DNA of 64,000 nt from Thunnus maccoyii. Taxonomy: Eukaryota > Chordata > Actinopteri > Scombriformes > Scombridae. Positions 10,105-19,400 of this stretch are shown piece by piece. The DNA is taken from contig NC_056534.1 in NCBI RefSeq assembly GCF_910596095.1, positions 7,998,990-8,062,989 on the forward strand, in the 5' to 3' direction. The notes beneath the pieces were generated by a model that was given only the letters and a program-made list of their open reading frames with translations, was not told where the DNA came from and did no database searches. Position 1 is the stretch's first letter; each line of letters begins with the position of its first letter. The position numbers and the translations under genes were made by a program.

Positions 10105-10176
10105 AGGGGGCACCCAGATTTGAACTGGGGACCTCTTGATCTGCAGTCAAATGCTCTACCACTGAGCTATACCCCC
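10105..10176 (-). tRNA. tRNA-Cys(GCA), consensus copy, spacer type A
   Basis: Exact consensus. The trailer-side spacer carries the perfect inverted repeat AGGAGGATGTCCTCCT and CCATGTGGGCAAACATGG. It is 225 nt from the copy on each side and opens the regular part of the array. Confidence 0.94.
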
Positions 10177-10329
10177 TTTCACACACGTGTTACAATGGGT
10201 CAGAAAAAAATTCATCACAGAACCTTTTTCTTTACCAATTTAACTGATGATTAAGATAGTAACTAAAATGTCAGGAGGAGGTTATTCTCCTTTTCGCCAT
10301 GTGGGCAACCATGGCTACCTTTGGGATAC

Positions 10330-10401
10330 AGGGGGCACCCAGATTTGAACTGGGGACCTCTTGATCTGCAGTCAAATGCTCTACCACTGAGCTATACCCC
10401 C
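10330..10401 (-). tRNA. tRNA-Cys(GCA), consensus copy, spacer type B
   Basis: Exact consensus. Trailer-side spacer is the GGAGGAGGTTATTCTCC form with CGCCATGTGGGCAACCATGG. Confidence 0.94.
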
Positions 10402-10551
10402 TTTCACACATCTGTCACAAAGGGTGAGAAAAAAATTCATCACATAACCTTTTTCTTTACTAATTTAACTGCTAATTCAAACAGTAACTAAAATGTCAGC
10501 AGGACAGCTTTCTTCTCTTCATGTGGGCAAACATGGCTACCTTTGGGGTAC

Positions 10552-10623
10552 AGGGGGCACCCAGATTTGAATTGGGGACCTTTTGATCTGCAGTCAAATG
10601 CTCTACCACTGAGCTATACCCCC
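10552..10623 (-). tRNA. tRNA-Cys(GCA) variant (A53), spacer type C
   Basis: Two changes from consensus: G53 to A, which breaks the nearly invariant G53-C61 pair at the T loop and weakens the B box, and one G-to-A in the variable region (AAAAGG). The same pair of changes recurs at 11913, so the variant spread by duplication. May be poorly transcribed. Confidence 0.75.
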
Positions 10624-10779
10624 TTTCACACATGTGATACAATGGGTCAGAAAAAAATTCATCACAGAACCTTTTTTTTTTAAATCAATTTAACTGATGA
10701 TTAAGATAGTAACTAAAATGTCAGGAGGAGGTTTTTCTCCTTTTCGCCATGTGGGCAACCACGGCAACCTTTGGGATAC

Positions 10780-10851
10780 AGGGGGCACCCAGATTTGAAC
10801 TGGGGACCTCTTGATCTGCAGTCAAATGCTCTACCACTGAGCTATACCCCC
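10780..10851 (-). tRNA. tRNA-Cys(GCA), consensus copy, spacer type B
   Basis: Exact consensus. Trailer-side spacer GGAGGAGGTTTTTCTCC with CAACCACGGCAACC. Spacer and tRNA recur at 11459, 12141, 13507 and 14685. Confidence 0.94.
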
Positions 10852-11008
10852 TTTCACACATGTGATATAATGGGTCAGAAAAAAATTCATCACAGAACCT
10901 TTTTTTTTTAAAATCAATTTAACTGATGATTAAGATAGTAACTAAAATGTCAGGAGGAGGTTATTCTCCTTTTCGCCATGTGGGCAACCATGGCTACCTT
11001 TGGGATAC

Positions 11009-11080
11009 AGGGGGCACCCAGATTTGAACTGGGGACCTCTTGATCTGCAGTCAAATGCTCTACCACTGAGCTATACCCCC
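11009..11080 (-). tRNA. tRNA-Cys(GCA), consensus copy, spacer type B
   Basis: Exact consensus. Trailer-side spacer is the GGTTATTCTCC form shared with the copy at 10330, 679 nt away, one step of the three-monomer repeat. Confidence 0.94.
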
Positions 11081-11230
11081 TTTCACACATGCATCACAAA
11101 GGGTGAGAAAAAAATTCATCACATAACCTTTTTCTTTACTAATTTAACTGCTAATTCAAACAGTAACTAAAATGTCAGCAGGACAGCTTTCTTCTCTTCA
11201 TGTGGGCAACCATGGCTACCTTTGGGGTAC

Positions 11231-11302
11231 AGGGGGCACCCAGATTTGAACTGGGGACCTCTTGATCTGCAGTCAAATGCTCTACCACTGAGCTATACCC
11301 CC
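11231..11302 (-). tRNA. tRNA-Cys(GCA), consensus copy, spacer type C
   Basis: Exact consensus. Spacer type C (AGGACAGCTTTCTTCTCTTC), otherwise like the copies at 10552 and 11913 but without their G53-to-A change, so tRNA and spacer histories are partly uncoupled. Confidence 0.94.
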
Positions 11303-11458
11303 TTTCACACATGTGATACAATGGGTCAGAAAAAAATTCATCACAGAACCTTTTTTTAAAAAATCAATTTAACTGATGATTAAGATAGTAACTAAAATGT
11401 CAGGAGGAGGTTTTTCTCCTTTTCGCCATGTGGGCAACCACGGCAACCTTTGGGATAC

Positions 11459-11530
11459 AGGGGGCACCCAGATTTGAACTGGGGACCTCTTGATCTGCAG
11501 TCAAATGCTCTACCACTGAGCTATACCCCC
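11459..11530 (-). tRNA. tRNA-Cys(GCA), consensus copy, spacer type B
   Basis: Exact consensus. The surrounding block is repeated essentially without change 682 nt to the right around the copy at 12141. Confidence 0.94.
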
Positions 11531-11690
11531 TTTCACACGTTATACAATGGGTCAGAAAAAAATTCATCACAGAACCTTTTTTTTTTTTTTTTTTACCAAT
11601 TGAACTGATGATTAAGATAGTAAGTAAAATGGCAGGAGGAGGTTTTTCTCTTTTTCTCCATGTGGGCAACCATGGCTACCTTTGGGGTAC

Positions 11691-11762
11691 AGGGGGCACC
11701 CAGAGTTGAACTGGGGACCTCTTGATCTGCAGTCAAATGCTCTACCACTGAGCTATACCCCC
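11691..11762 (-). tRNA. tRNA-Cys(GCA), one T-loop change
   Basis: Differs from consensus only at T-loop position 59 (A to C in the tRNA sense), which is not a conserved contact. Its duplicate at 12373 has the consensus base. Confidence 0.88.
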
Positions 11763-11912
11763 TTTCACACATCTGTCACAAAGGGTGAGAAAAAAATTCA
11801 TCACATAACCTTTTTCTTTACTAATTTAACTGCTAATTCAAACAGTAACTAAAATGTCAGCAGGACAGCTTTCTTCTCTTCATGTGGGCAAACATGGCTA
11901 CCTTTGGGGTAC

Positions 11913-11984
11913 AGGGGGCACCCAGATTTGAATTGGGGACCTTTTGATCTGCAGTCAAATGCTCTACCACTGAGCTATACCCCC
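11913..11984 (-). tRNA. tRNA-Cys(GCA) variant (A53), spacer type C
   Basis: Carries the same two changes as the copy at 10552 (A53, and AAAAGG in the variable region). T-stem closure and the B box are weakened, so activity is uncertain. Confidence 0.75.
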
Positions 11985-12140
11985 TTTCACACATGTGATA
12001 CAATGGGTCAGAAAAAAATTCATCACAGAACCTTTTTTTAAAAAATCAATTTAACTGATGATTAAGATAGTAACTAAAATGTCAGGAGGAGGTTTTTCTC
12101 CTTTTCGCCATGTGGGCAACCACGGCAACCTTTGGGATAC

Positions 12141-12212
12141 AGGGGGCACCCAGATTTGAACTGGGGACCTCTTGATCTGCAGTCAAATGCTCTACCACTG
12201 AGCTATACCCCC
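12141..12212 (-). tRNA. tRNA-Cys(GCA), consensus copy, spacer type B
   Basis: Exact consensus. Duplicate of the copy at 11459 with identical flanks over several hundred nt. Confidence 0.94.
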
Positions 12213-12372
12213 TTTCACACGTTATACAATGGGTCAGAAAAAAATTCATCACAGAACCTTTTTTTTTTTTTTTTTTACCAATTGAACTGATGATTAAGAT
12301 AGTAAGTAAAATGGCAGGAGGAGGTTTTTCTCTTTTTCTCCATGTGGGCAACCATGGCTACCTTTGGGGTAC

Positions 12373-12444
12373 AGGGGGCACCCAGATTTGAACTGGGGAC
12401 CTCTTGATCTGCAGTCAAATGCTCTACCACTGAGCTATACCCCC
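12373..12444 (-). tRNA. tRNA-Cys(GCA), consensus copy, spacer type B'
   Basis: Exact consensus. Trailer spacer GGAGGAGGTTTTTCTCTTTTTC. The 682-nt offset identity with the preceding block ends just to the right of this tRNA (about 12444). Confidence 0.94.
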
Positions 12445-12597
12445 TTTCACACACGTGTTACAAAGGGTGAGAAAAAAATTCATCACAGAACCTTTTTCTT
12501 TACCAATTTAACTGATGATTAAGATAGTAACTAAAGTGTCAGCAGGAGGATGTCCTCCTTTTCTCCATGTGGGCAAACATGGCTACCTTTGGGATAC

Positions 12598-12669
12598 AGG
12601 GGGCACCCAGATTTGAACTGGGGACCTCTTGATCTGCAGTCAAATGCTCTACCACTGAGCTATACCCCC
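12598..12669 (-). tRNA. tRNA-Cys(GCA), consensus copy, spacer type A
   Basis: Exact consensus. Type A spacer with the GGAGGATGTCCTCC inverted repeat. Confidence 0.94.
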
Positions 12670-12825
12670 TTTCACACATGTGTTACAAAGGGTGAGAAAA
12701 AAATTCATCACAGAACCATTTTTTTTTTAATCAATTTAACTGATGATTAAGATAGTAACTAAAATGTCAGCAGGAGGATGTCTCCCTTTTCTCCATGTGG
12801 GCAAACATGGCTACCTTTGGGATAC

Positions 12826-12897
12826 AGGGGGAACCGAGATTTGAACTGAGGACCTCTTGATCTGCAGTCAAATGCTCTGCCACTGAGCTATACCCCC
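12826..12897 (-). pseudogene. tRNA-Cys, probably inactive
   Basis: 72 nt, anticodon intact. In the tRNA sense G67 is T and G63 is C, and C50 is T, giving mismatches in both acceptor and T stems (plus strand GGGGGAACCGAG); there is also a harmless D-loop change. Confidence 0.65.
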
Positions 12898-13055
12898 TTT
12901 CAAACATGTGGTACAATGGGTCAGAAAAAAATTCATCACAGAACCTTTTTTTTTTTTTTACCAATTGAACTGATGATCAAGATAGTAACTAAAATGGCAG
13001 GAGGAGGTTTTTCTCTTTTTCTCCATGTGGGCAACCATGGCTACCTTTGGGGTAC

Positions 13056-13127
13056 AGGGGGCACCCAGATTTGAACTGGGGACCTCTTGATCTGCAGTCA
13101 AATGCTCTACCACTGAGCTATACCCCC
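13056..13127 (-). tRNA. tRNA-Cys(GCA), consensus copy, spacer type B'
   Basis: Exact consensus, 230 nt from its left neighbour. Confidence 0.94.
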
Positions 13128-13279
13128 TTTCACACACGAGTTACAAAGTGTCAAAAAAAATTCATCACAGAACCTTTTTCTTTACTAATTTAACTAATGA
13201 TTCAGACAGTAACTAAAATGTCAGCAGTAGGATGTCCTCCTCTTCTCCATGTGGGCAACAACGGCTACCTTTGTAGGAC

Positions 13280-13351
13280 AGGGGGCACCCAGATTTGAAC
13301 TGAGGACCTTTTGATCTGCAGTCAAATGCTCTACCACTGAGCTATACCCCC
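13280..13351 (-). tRNA. tRNA-Cys(GCA), two tolerated changes
   Basis: C50 to T (wobble with G64 retained) and one variable-region change (AAAAGG). Anticodon and acceptor stems are consensus. Probably foldable. Confidence 0.82.
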
Positions 13352-13506
13352 TTTCACACATGTGATACAATGGGTCAGAAAAAAATTCATCACAGAACCT
13401 TTTTTTTAAAATCAATTTAACTGATGATTAAGATAGTAACTAAAATGTCAGGAGGAGGTTTTTCTCCTTTTCGCCATGTGGGCAACCACGGCAACCTTTG
13501 GGATAC

Positions 13507-13578
13507 AGGGGGCACCCAGATTTGAACTGGGGACCTCTTGATCTGCAGTCAAATGCTCTACCACTGAGCTATACCCCC
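13507..13578 (-). tRNA. tRNA-Cys(GCA), consensus copy; left edge of duplication
   Basis: Exact consensus. The similarity with the block 1406 nt to the right begins within this tRNA: flanks to its left differ from those left of 14913, flanks to its right match. Confidence 0.94.
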
Positions 13579-13731
13579 TTTCACACACGTGTTACAAAGG
13601 GTCAGAAAAAAATTCATCACAGAACCTTTTTCTTTACCAATTTAACTGATGATTAAGATAGTAACTAAAATGTCAGCAGGAGGATGTCCTCCTCTTCTCC
13701 ATGTGGGCAAACATGGCTACCTTTGGGATAC

Positions 13732-13803
13732 AGGGGGCACCCAGATTTGAACTGGGGACCTCTTGATCTGCAGTCAAATGCTCTACCACTGAGCTATAAC
13801 CCC
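13732..13803 (-). tRNA. tRNA-Cys(GCA), one acceptor mismatch
   Basis: Acceptor base 5 is T instead of G (plus strand ends CTATAACCCC), giving one T-C mismatch. The rest is consensus. Its duplicate at 15138 lacks this change but has another. Confidence 0.8.
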
Positions 13804-13953
13804 TTTCACACACGTGTTACAAAGGGTCAGAAAAAAATTCATCACAGAACCTTTTTCTTTACTAATTTGACTGCTAATTCAAACAGTAACTAAAATGTCA
13901 GCAGGACAGCTTTCTTCTCTTCATGTGGGCAAACATGGCTACCTTTGTAGAAC

Positions 13954-14018
13954 AGGGGGCACCCAGATTTGAACTGGGGACCTCTTGATTTGCAGTCAAA
14001 TGCTCTACCACTGAGCTC
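13954..14018 (-). pseudogene. tRNA-Cys truncated at its 5' end
   Basis: Consensus-like up to the D arm; then the plus strand departs at GAGCTCAACAGTTGG, so the 5' acceptor strand is replaced by the foreign insert. One anticodon-loop base 3' of the anticodon is changed (CTGCAAA). The identical truncation occurs at 15360. Confidence 0.85.
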
Positions 14019-14456
14019 AACAGTTGGAATAGCCCAAACATGTATATTAGATCTTCAAATTCTATTGACATAATAACTGCGCAAGGCCCTTTAACCTTCT
14101 AGTGGAAGTGACATAGGAAGTAATGAAATCTGAACAGAACTGCTCAGCTGGACGCCTTGGAAATGAATGATATACACAGGTGTAAATGGCGGTATGTCTT
14201 GGTTGTCCACTTGTGTTCAGATTTTAAAACCAAGTGTAAACAGCCTCACAGGAACAGGGCGAGGTGACTTATGTCAAAATGTGTTTTTTTCTCTTCTTAC
14301 TCACTGTACAAAACCATCCACCAATGATTAAAATCTGAGATCCAGTTCAGACGTTAACCCATCCAATCATATGGCACAACAGACATCCCTGTTTAATCCA
14401 GACAGTTAAGGGTCCACACATGAACACAGGGATCAAAGATGGCACAACATCAGACA
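14019..14456. repeat. 0.44-kb insert, copy 1 of duplication
   Basis: Non-tRNA sequence beginning CAACAGTTGGAATAGCCC and ending near CACAACATCAGAC. It recurs at 15425-15862, offset 1406, with only a few substitutions (for example CTGGACGCC versus CTGAACGCC). No coding potential recognised. Confidence 0.85.
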
Positions 14457-14528
14457 AGAGGGAACCCGTATTTGTATAGGGGGCCTCCTAATCTGCAGTC
14501 AAATGCTCTACCACTGAGATATACCGCC
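14457..14528 (-). pseudogene. Hybrid tRNA-Cys pseudogene at a duplication junction
   Basis: Still 72 nt when aligned. The left part (AGAGGGAACCCGTATTTG...) matches the pseudogene at 15863, while from about CAGTCAAATGCTCTACC rightwards it and its flank resemble ordinary array copies. The join therefore lies inside the tRNA. Confidence 0.75.
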
Positions 14529-14684
14529 TTTCACACATGTGATACAATGGGTCAGAAAAAAATTCATCACAGAACCTTTTTTTTTTAAATCAATTTAACT
14601 GATGATTAAGATAGTAACTAAAATGTCAGGAGGAGGTTTTTCTCCTTTTCGCCATGTGGGCAACCACGGCAACCTTTGGGATAC

Positions 14685-14756
14685 AGGGGGCACCCAGATT
14701 TGAACTGGGGACCTCTTGATCTGCAGTCAAATGCTCTACCACTGAGCTATACCCCC
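14685..14756 (-). tRNA. tRNA-Cys(GCA), consensus copy, spacer type B
   Basis: Exact consensus, 228 nt beyond the hybrid pseudogene, so the monomer register resumes immediately. Confidence 0.94.
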
Positions 14757-14912
14757 TTTCATACACGTGTTACAAAGGGTCAGAAAAAAATTCATCACAG
14801 AACCTTTTTTTTTTTTATCAATTTAACTGATGATTAAGATAGTAACTAAAATGTCAGCAGGAGGATGTCTCCCTTTTCTCCATGTGGGCAAACATGGCTA
14901 CCTTTGGGATAA

Positions 14913-14984
14913 AGGGGGCACCCAGATTTGAACTGGGGACCTCTTGATCTGCAGTCAAATGCTCTACCACTGAGCTATACCCCC
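14913..14984 (-). tRNA. tRNA-Cys(GCA), consensus copy; left edge of second duplicate
   Basis: Exact consensus. Partner of 13507 at offset 1406; flanks to its right are shared, flanks to its left are not. Confidence 0.94.
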
Positions 14985-15137
14985 TTTCACACACGTGTTA
15001 CAAAGGGTCAGAAAAAAATTCATCACAGAACCTTTTTCTTTACCAATTTAACTGATGATTAAGATAGTAACTAAAATGTCGGCAGGAGGATGTCCTCCTC
15101 TTCTCCATGTGGGCAAACATGGCTACCTTTGGGATAC

Positions 15138-15209
15138 AGGGGGCACACAGATTTGAACTGGGGACCTCTTGATCTGCAGTCAAATGCTCTACCACTGAGC
15201 TATACCCCC
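15138..15209 (-). tRNA. tRNA-Cys(GCA), one T-stem mismatch
   Basis: G64 to T in the tRNA sense (plus strand GGGGGCACACAG), giving one C-T mismatch in the T stem. The rest is consensus. Partner of 13732. Confidence 0.78.
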
Positions 15210-15359
15210 TTTCACACACGTGTTACAAAGGGTCAGAAAAAAATTCATCACAGAACCTTTTTCTTTACTAATTTGACTGCTAATTCAAACAGTAACTGAA
15301 ATGTCAGCAGGACAGCTTTCTTCTCTTCATGTGGGCAAACATGGCTACCTTTGTAGAAC

Positions 15360-15424
15360 AGGGGGCACCCAGATTTGAACTGGGGACCTCTTGATTTGCA
15401 GTCAAATGCTCTACCACTGAGCTC
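15360..15424 (-). pseudogene. tRNA-Cys truncated at its 5' end
   Basis: Same truncation and same anticodon-loop change as the copy at 13954, to which it is the 1406-nt partner. Confidence 0.85.
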
Positions 15425-15862
15425 AACAGTTGGAATAGCCCAAACATGTATATTAGATCTTCAAATTCTATTGACATAATAACTGCGCAAGGCCCTTTGA
15501 CCTTCTAGTGGAAGTGACATAGGAAGTAATGAAATCTGAACAGAACTGCTCAGCTGAACGCCTTGGAAATGAATGATATACACAGGTGTAAATGGCGGTA
15601 TGTCTTGGTTGTCCACTTGTGTTCAGATTTTAAAACCAAGTGTAAACAGCCTCACAGGAACAGGGCGAGGTGACTTATGTCAAAATGTGTTTTTTTCTCT
15701 TCTTACTCACTGTACAAAACCATCCACCAATGATTAAAATCTGAGATCCAGTTCAGACGTTAACCCATCCAATCATATGGCACAACAGACATCCCTGTTT
15801 AATCCAGACAGTTAAGGGTCCACACATGAACACAGGGATCAAAGATGGCACAACATCAGACA
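15425..15862. repeat. 0.44-kb insert, copy 2 of duplication
   Basis: Near-identical to 14019-14456. The very low divergence implies a recent duplication. Confidence 0.85.
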
Positions 15863-15934
15863 AGAGGGAACCCGTATTTGTATAGGGGGCCTCCTAATCT
15901 GTAGTCAAATGCTCTTCCACTGAACTATATGCCC
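15863..15934 (-). pseudogene. tRNA-Cys pseudogene
   Basis: Aligns over 72 nt with many changes in the acceptor, D and T arms; the anticodon region reads AATCTGTAGTC on the plus strand, so the GCA anticodon is changed too. Probably the older, parental form of the hybrid at 14457. Confidence 0.8.
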
Positions 15935-16204
15935 TCACTTATCATACTCCTTAATCAATAAAGGGTTGATCATATAATCTGACAAACTGTTTAAACTGTT
16001 TGACTGCTCATTCAAATTGCATAATACATTAACATTGTGGTCACAGAATGAGCTGTTTTATGTCAAAACAGGTGTTTTTTTTAATCTCTCAAGATCCATC
16101 ATGTGATTTAAACTCCTGCAGCATAAGCTACCTCTCTTATGCCTCATTCTTGTATAGATCCAGGTTGACTTAAATAAATATAATTTAAACTCAAATGCAA
16201 TGAA

Positions 16205-16270
16205 CAGGGTATTGAGATTTGAATACCTGTTAATCTGCAGTAAGCAATTATAATTACACCAAGTTATAAC
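16205..16270 (-). pseudogene. Very decayed tRNA-Cys remnant
   Basis: GAGATTTGAATACC, TTAATCTGCAGTAAGC and CAAGTTATAAC keep the order T arm, anticodon and D arm of the antisense tRNA-Cys. Supported by position in the cluster; weak alone. Confidence 0.45.
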
Positions 16271-16389
16271 TGCATGTACAAATTCTGTCTTAATGAAATC
16301 AGCTCAGCTAAAGACCTATGCTTCAATGTGGGGATCAAAACGAGCCTTTTTTGTAAAGACAACCAAAGGTTAACCTGCAGTATCAATGT

Positions 16390-16461
16390 AGGAGCCACCA
16401 AGAGTTGAACTGGGGACCTTTTCATTCGCAGTCAAATGCCCTCTCATTTACAAATACCATT
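16390..16461 (-). pseudogene. tRNA-Cys pseudogene (last recognisable copy)
   Basis: AGAGTTGAACTGGGGACC and CGCAGTCAAATGCC are clear, but the D arm and acceptor are lost to substitutions. Marks the right edge of the cluster. Confidence 0.7.
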
Positions 16462-19400
16462 ACTGTAAAGCAAATAGAGCTTGGCATATTTCATCTTTAA
16501 TTTATCCAGCACTAAACAATCGAGAGTGAGCTGTTGTTATTGACAATGTTCTTTATTTGTTGTTTCTTGTTTGGCGGTTTTTCACTGAACACCATGTCTA
16601 AACTGAAAGCATTTCAGTTGTGTTTTTCAGTCATATGTCTCACTCTCCTTCTAACTGTGTAGTTGGCTTTTGGACAAAACATGTTGCACAATGTAGGAAT
16701 GAGCGAAACACCTTTAATATTAAAATCTTAAGAAAAGATATTATTGAAAGTCAACTGTTTATGCGTACAGAATGTACTTTGAATTTAGGATTATTTGAGT
16801 TGACACTGCTAATGGCTCACCCTCTTTTTTGTCGTAGCCTGAAAGACAGATTATGTTCAGACAAAGTAAATATGATTATGCAAACAGGCACAACTGTTGT
16901 GTGAGGCTTAGCACAATAGCTCATTAGCCCAGCACAGTGGAAACATCAGCAGTGTGCAAATTAAGTGACCACTGGTATCCACTGATCATCCTGCTGTGAG
17001 CAATTTGGTCAGCAGGCGGGCTGTGCAGCTTTGTTATAGAAACAGCATGTTTTGGCTTTCATAAGGAGCAGGGAGAGAGGAAAGGATAGCACATTTGATA
17101 AGTTATCACCATAGGGCGTCATCTCATGGTTGTTTTTGATTCAGCCTCATATGATTCCATACACAACATTAGGTTGTGACACTGATAAAAGGCTTCAGAA
17201 AGGAAACTGAGTTGGAATATGTGTAATCTGGGTAAATGGGAAAATGATAGTAGGAATAATAATAGTTTTAATATGCTGCTGACAATGTCAACATGTTAAT
17301 TAGACTATTAAAGAGGGAAGATAGGAAAGAAATTGCTATGAGCATCAAAAGAATATATCTTATGTGCAGATGTTAAGGGAAAAAGTCACTGTTCAGTTAT
17401 CTGAAGTCTTTTAGTCATAAATATTGATACTTCAGTACTTTTCTCCTATCACTCCGCTTTTTCTAAATCAGTGTTGTCATTCAATATATGTCCATTATTG
17501 CTGTCGTCCTGTCCTGCTTTGTTTCTGTTCAGTGGTTTTAAGAGAATATGGCAGATAAGGAGGAGGAAGAGGAGGGGGAGCAAGAAGCAAGGGGTGCAGA
17601 AGAGGAAGTGGAGGAGAGAGATTTGGATGGAGAGAAAGAGGTAGAGTGAACAGGGCCATGGCCAGATTTTTAGAAATACTGAGGTCATAAGTAATCGAAC
17701 ACACCTTTCACTACGCACCAAAAATTTTGAAGAAACTAGAAACCAATAAGAAGATCATATAACTCTTTATTACAGTTTTTTAGAATGTTGTTAGAATCAC
17801 AAATTTAAAATTTAGAAAGGGGGACGTAACCTCAGTGTCATGGATTGTGGCTTTATGGCCCTGGGGGTGAAGTAGAATTCAGATTTTTAAAAAAAACCTG
17901 GATGACGATAATGGCGATGATGATGCTGATGGTGAAGTGGACATAAACTCTCAGCCTCCTGTGCTGGAAACTGTAAGTACTCATGCTGCAGTCAGGTGCT
18001 CTGGAAAAAAGCATCCCTTAAATGGCAAATATAAGTCAATACAAAAGATGATGATGCTGTCCAGTCATGCTATCATGTGTTTATCACTAATTGAGTCATG
18101 CAGCAGGACCATATAAAGTCATAACAACTGCATCCGCTATTGCCAGGGTAATGAGGAAAAAACGTCTGCTACATTTCTTCCTGTTTTTCCCCATGGCCAA
18201 GAGGTCCAATTCCCACATGACCTGAATAGGGGGAAACCGGACACACGCACACACACACAAACACACACACACATAACATACAGTACTAGGTAATGTCACA
18301 TGTACTATACATGAGGTCTAGACGTCTCCAGCTGTCATAGGGTGCAAAGCATCCTTTCTCTTCGTCACATCGAGTAGAACAAGTGTATCTATAAAAACGT
18401 GTCCCGTATGTCCCTGCAAACCATGTGTGTCTTTGTGATTTTTTTCACATGAAATGTCTAAAACAAAACATATACTTATCTTTGAAACTATCACATACAC
18501 ATGATATTCTACGTTAGTTTTTCACATGTAATATCACAGTGACATTCTGAAGCTTTCTGAGTGTATCTGAATCATGAACAGAATGAAAATGTGTCAAACA
18601 GGAAGACAAACTGAGAATCTCTGTTATTGTACTCGCTTTAAAATTAGTTCAAGGTTAATAGGCTTTTGATTTTAAAATTGTTTTGTGTTTGTTTGTATTG
18701 TACCTCATCTTACAAGAACATTGCACAGAAAACTTTTGAAATAGGTGGTGCTGGAAGTGTGGCGAGCTAACCACTAATATGCTAGCGCTACCCAGCCACA
18801 AAAGCCCAGCAAGCTAGGTGGCTATTAGACCAGATCAGCCAGCTTAGGTCACCTGGACTCATCAGCTCTCTGTTCCTTCACAATTTATGTGTTGAACTCT
18901 ATGCTTTAAACACTTCGCTTGAGTGAATCAACAGACAATCAATGTGAAAATAATCAGCAGATTAATAGATAATTAAAATAATCATTAGTTACAGCCCTAT
19001 CTTTAGCAGATGTTTCATGAATGTTGTATCTCAGTTCTAGACAAGGAAGATATTTTTGTAACACTGCCTACATCACCACACAATCATAATGCAGTTTTTC
19101 CTAACAATAAATAAAACATATGGTCACTCAGATGGAGGATAATAGATCATGTGTGTATATTTTAGGGACGTGTTAAGTGCTCTATACTGTATGTGACAGT
19201 GTGAATGCTGGCTGTTGTTTAAGATTATTTGTAATATTATCTTATTCTTTTTTCTACTGTTTTAATGTCCCAAATAAACCGAAACTTAAAGTGTTTAGTT
19301 GGTTTGAGTCTCATTTTGTGACAAGTAAGTTATTGGGATTTTTGAGCGTGTTGATTTTTATAGTGTACTGAAATTAATTGAAACCAATGTCTGCTTGACA

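Noticed and set aside
10057-15299. Many repeated short open frames translating to RGHPDLNWGPLDLQSNALPL or ERGYSSVVEHLTADQ-type peptides
   Set aside because: They are translations of the tRNA-Cys sequence and its antisense plus conserved flanks. Such peptides appear as misannotated proteins in many genomes; they are not genes.
8783-15934. CRISPR-like regular spacing of a 72-nt repeat
   Set aside because: The repeat folds as tRNA-Cys, the spacers are homologous to one another rather than unique, and the context is a vertebrate genome.
8783-15934. Array interpreted as a tRNA-derived SINE cluster
   Set aside because: Units are head-to-tail at fixed spacing, have no A-rich tail or target-site duplications, and the tRNA part is the most conserved rather than the most decayed part.
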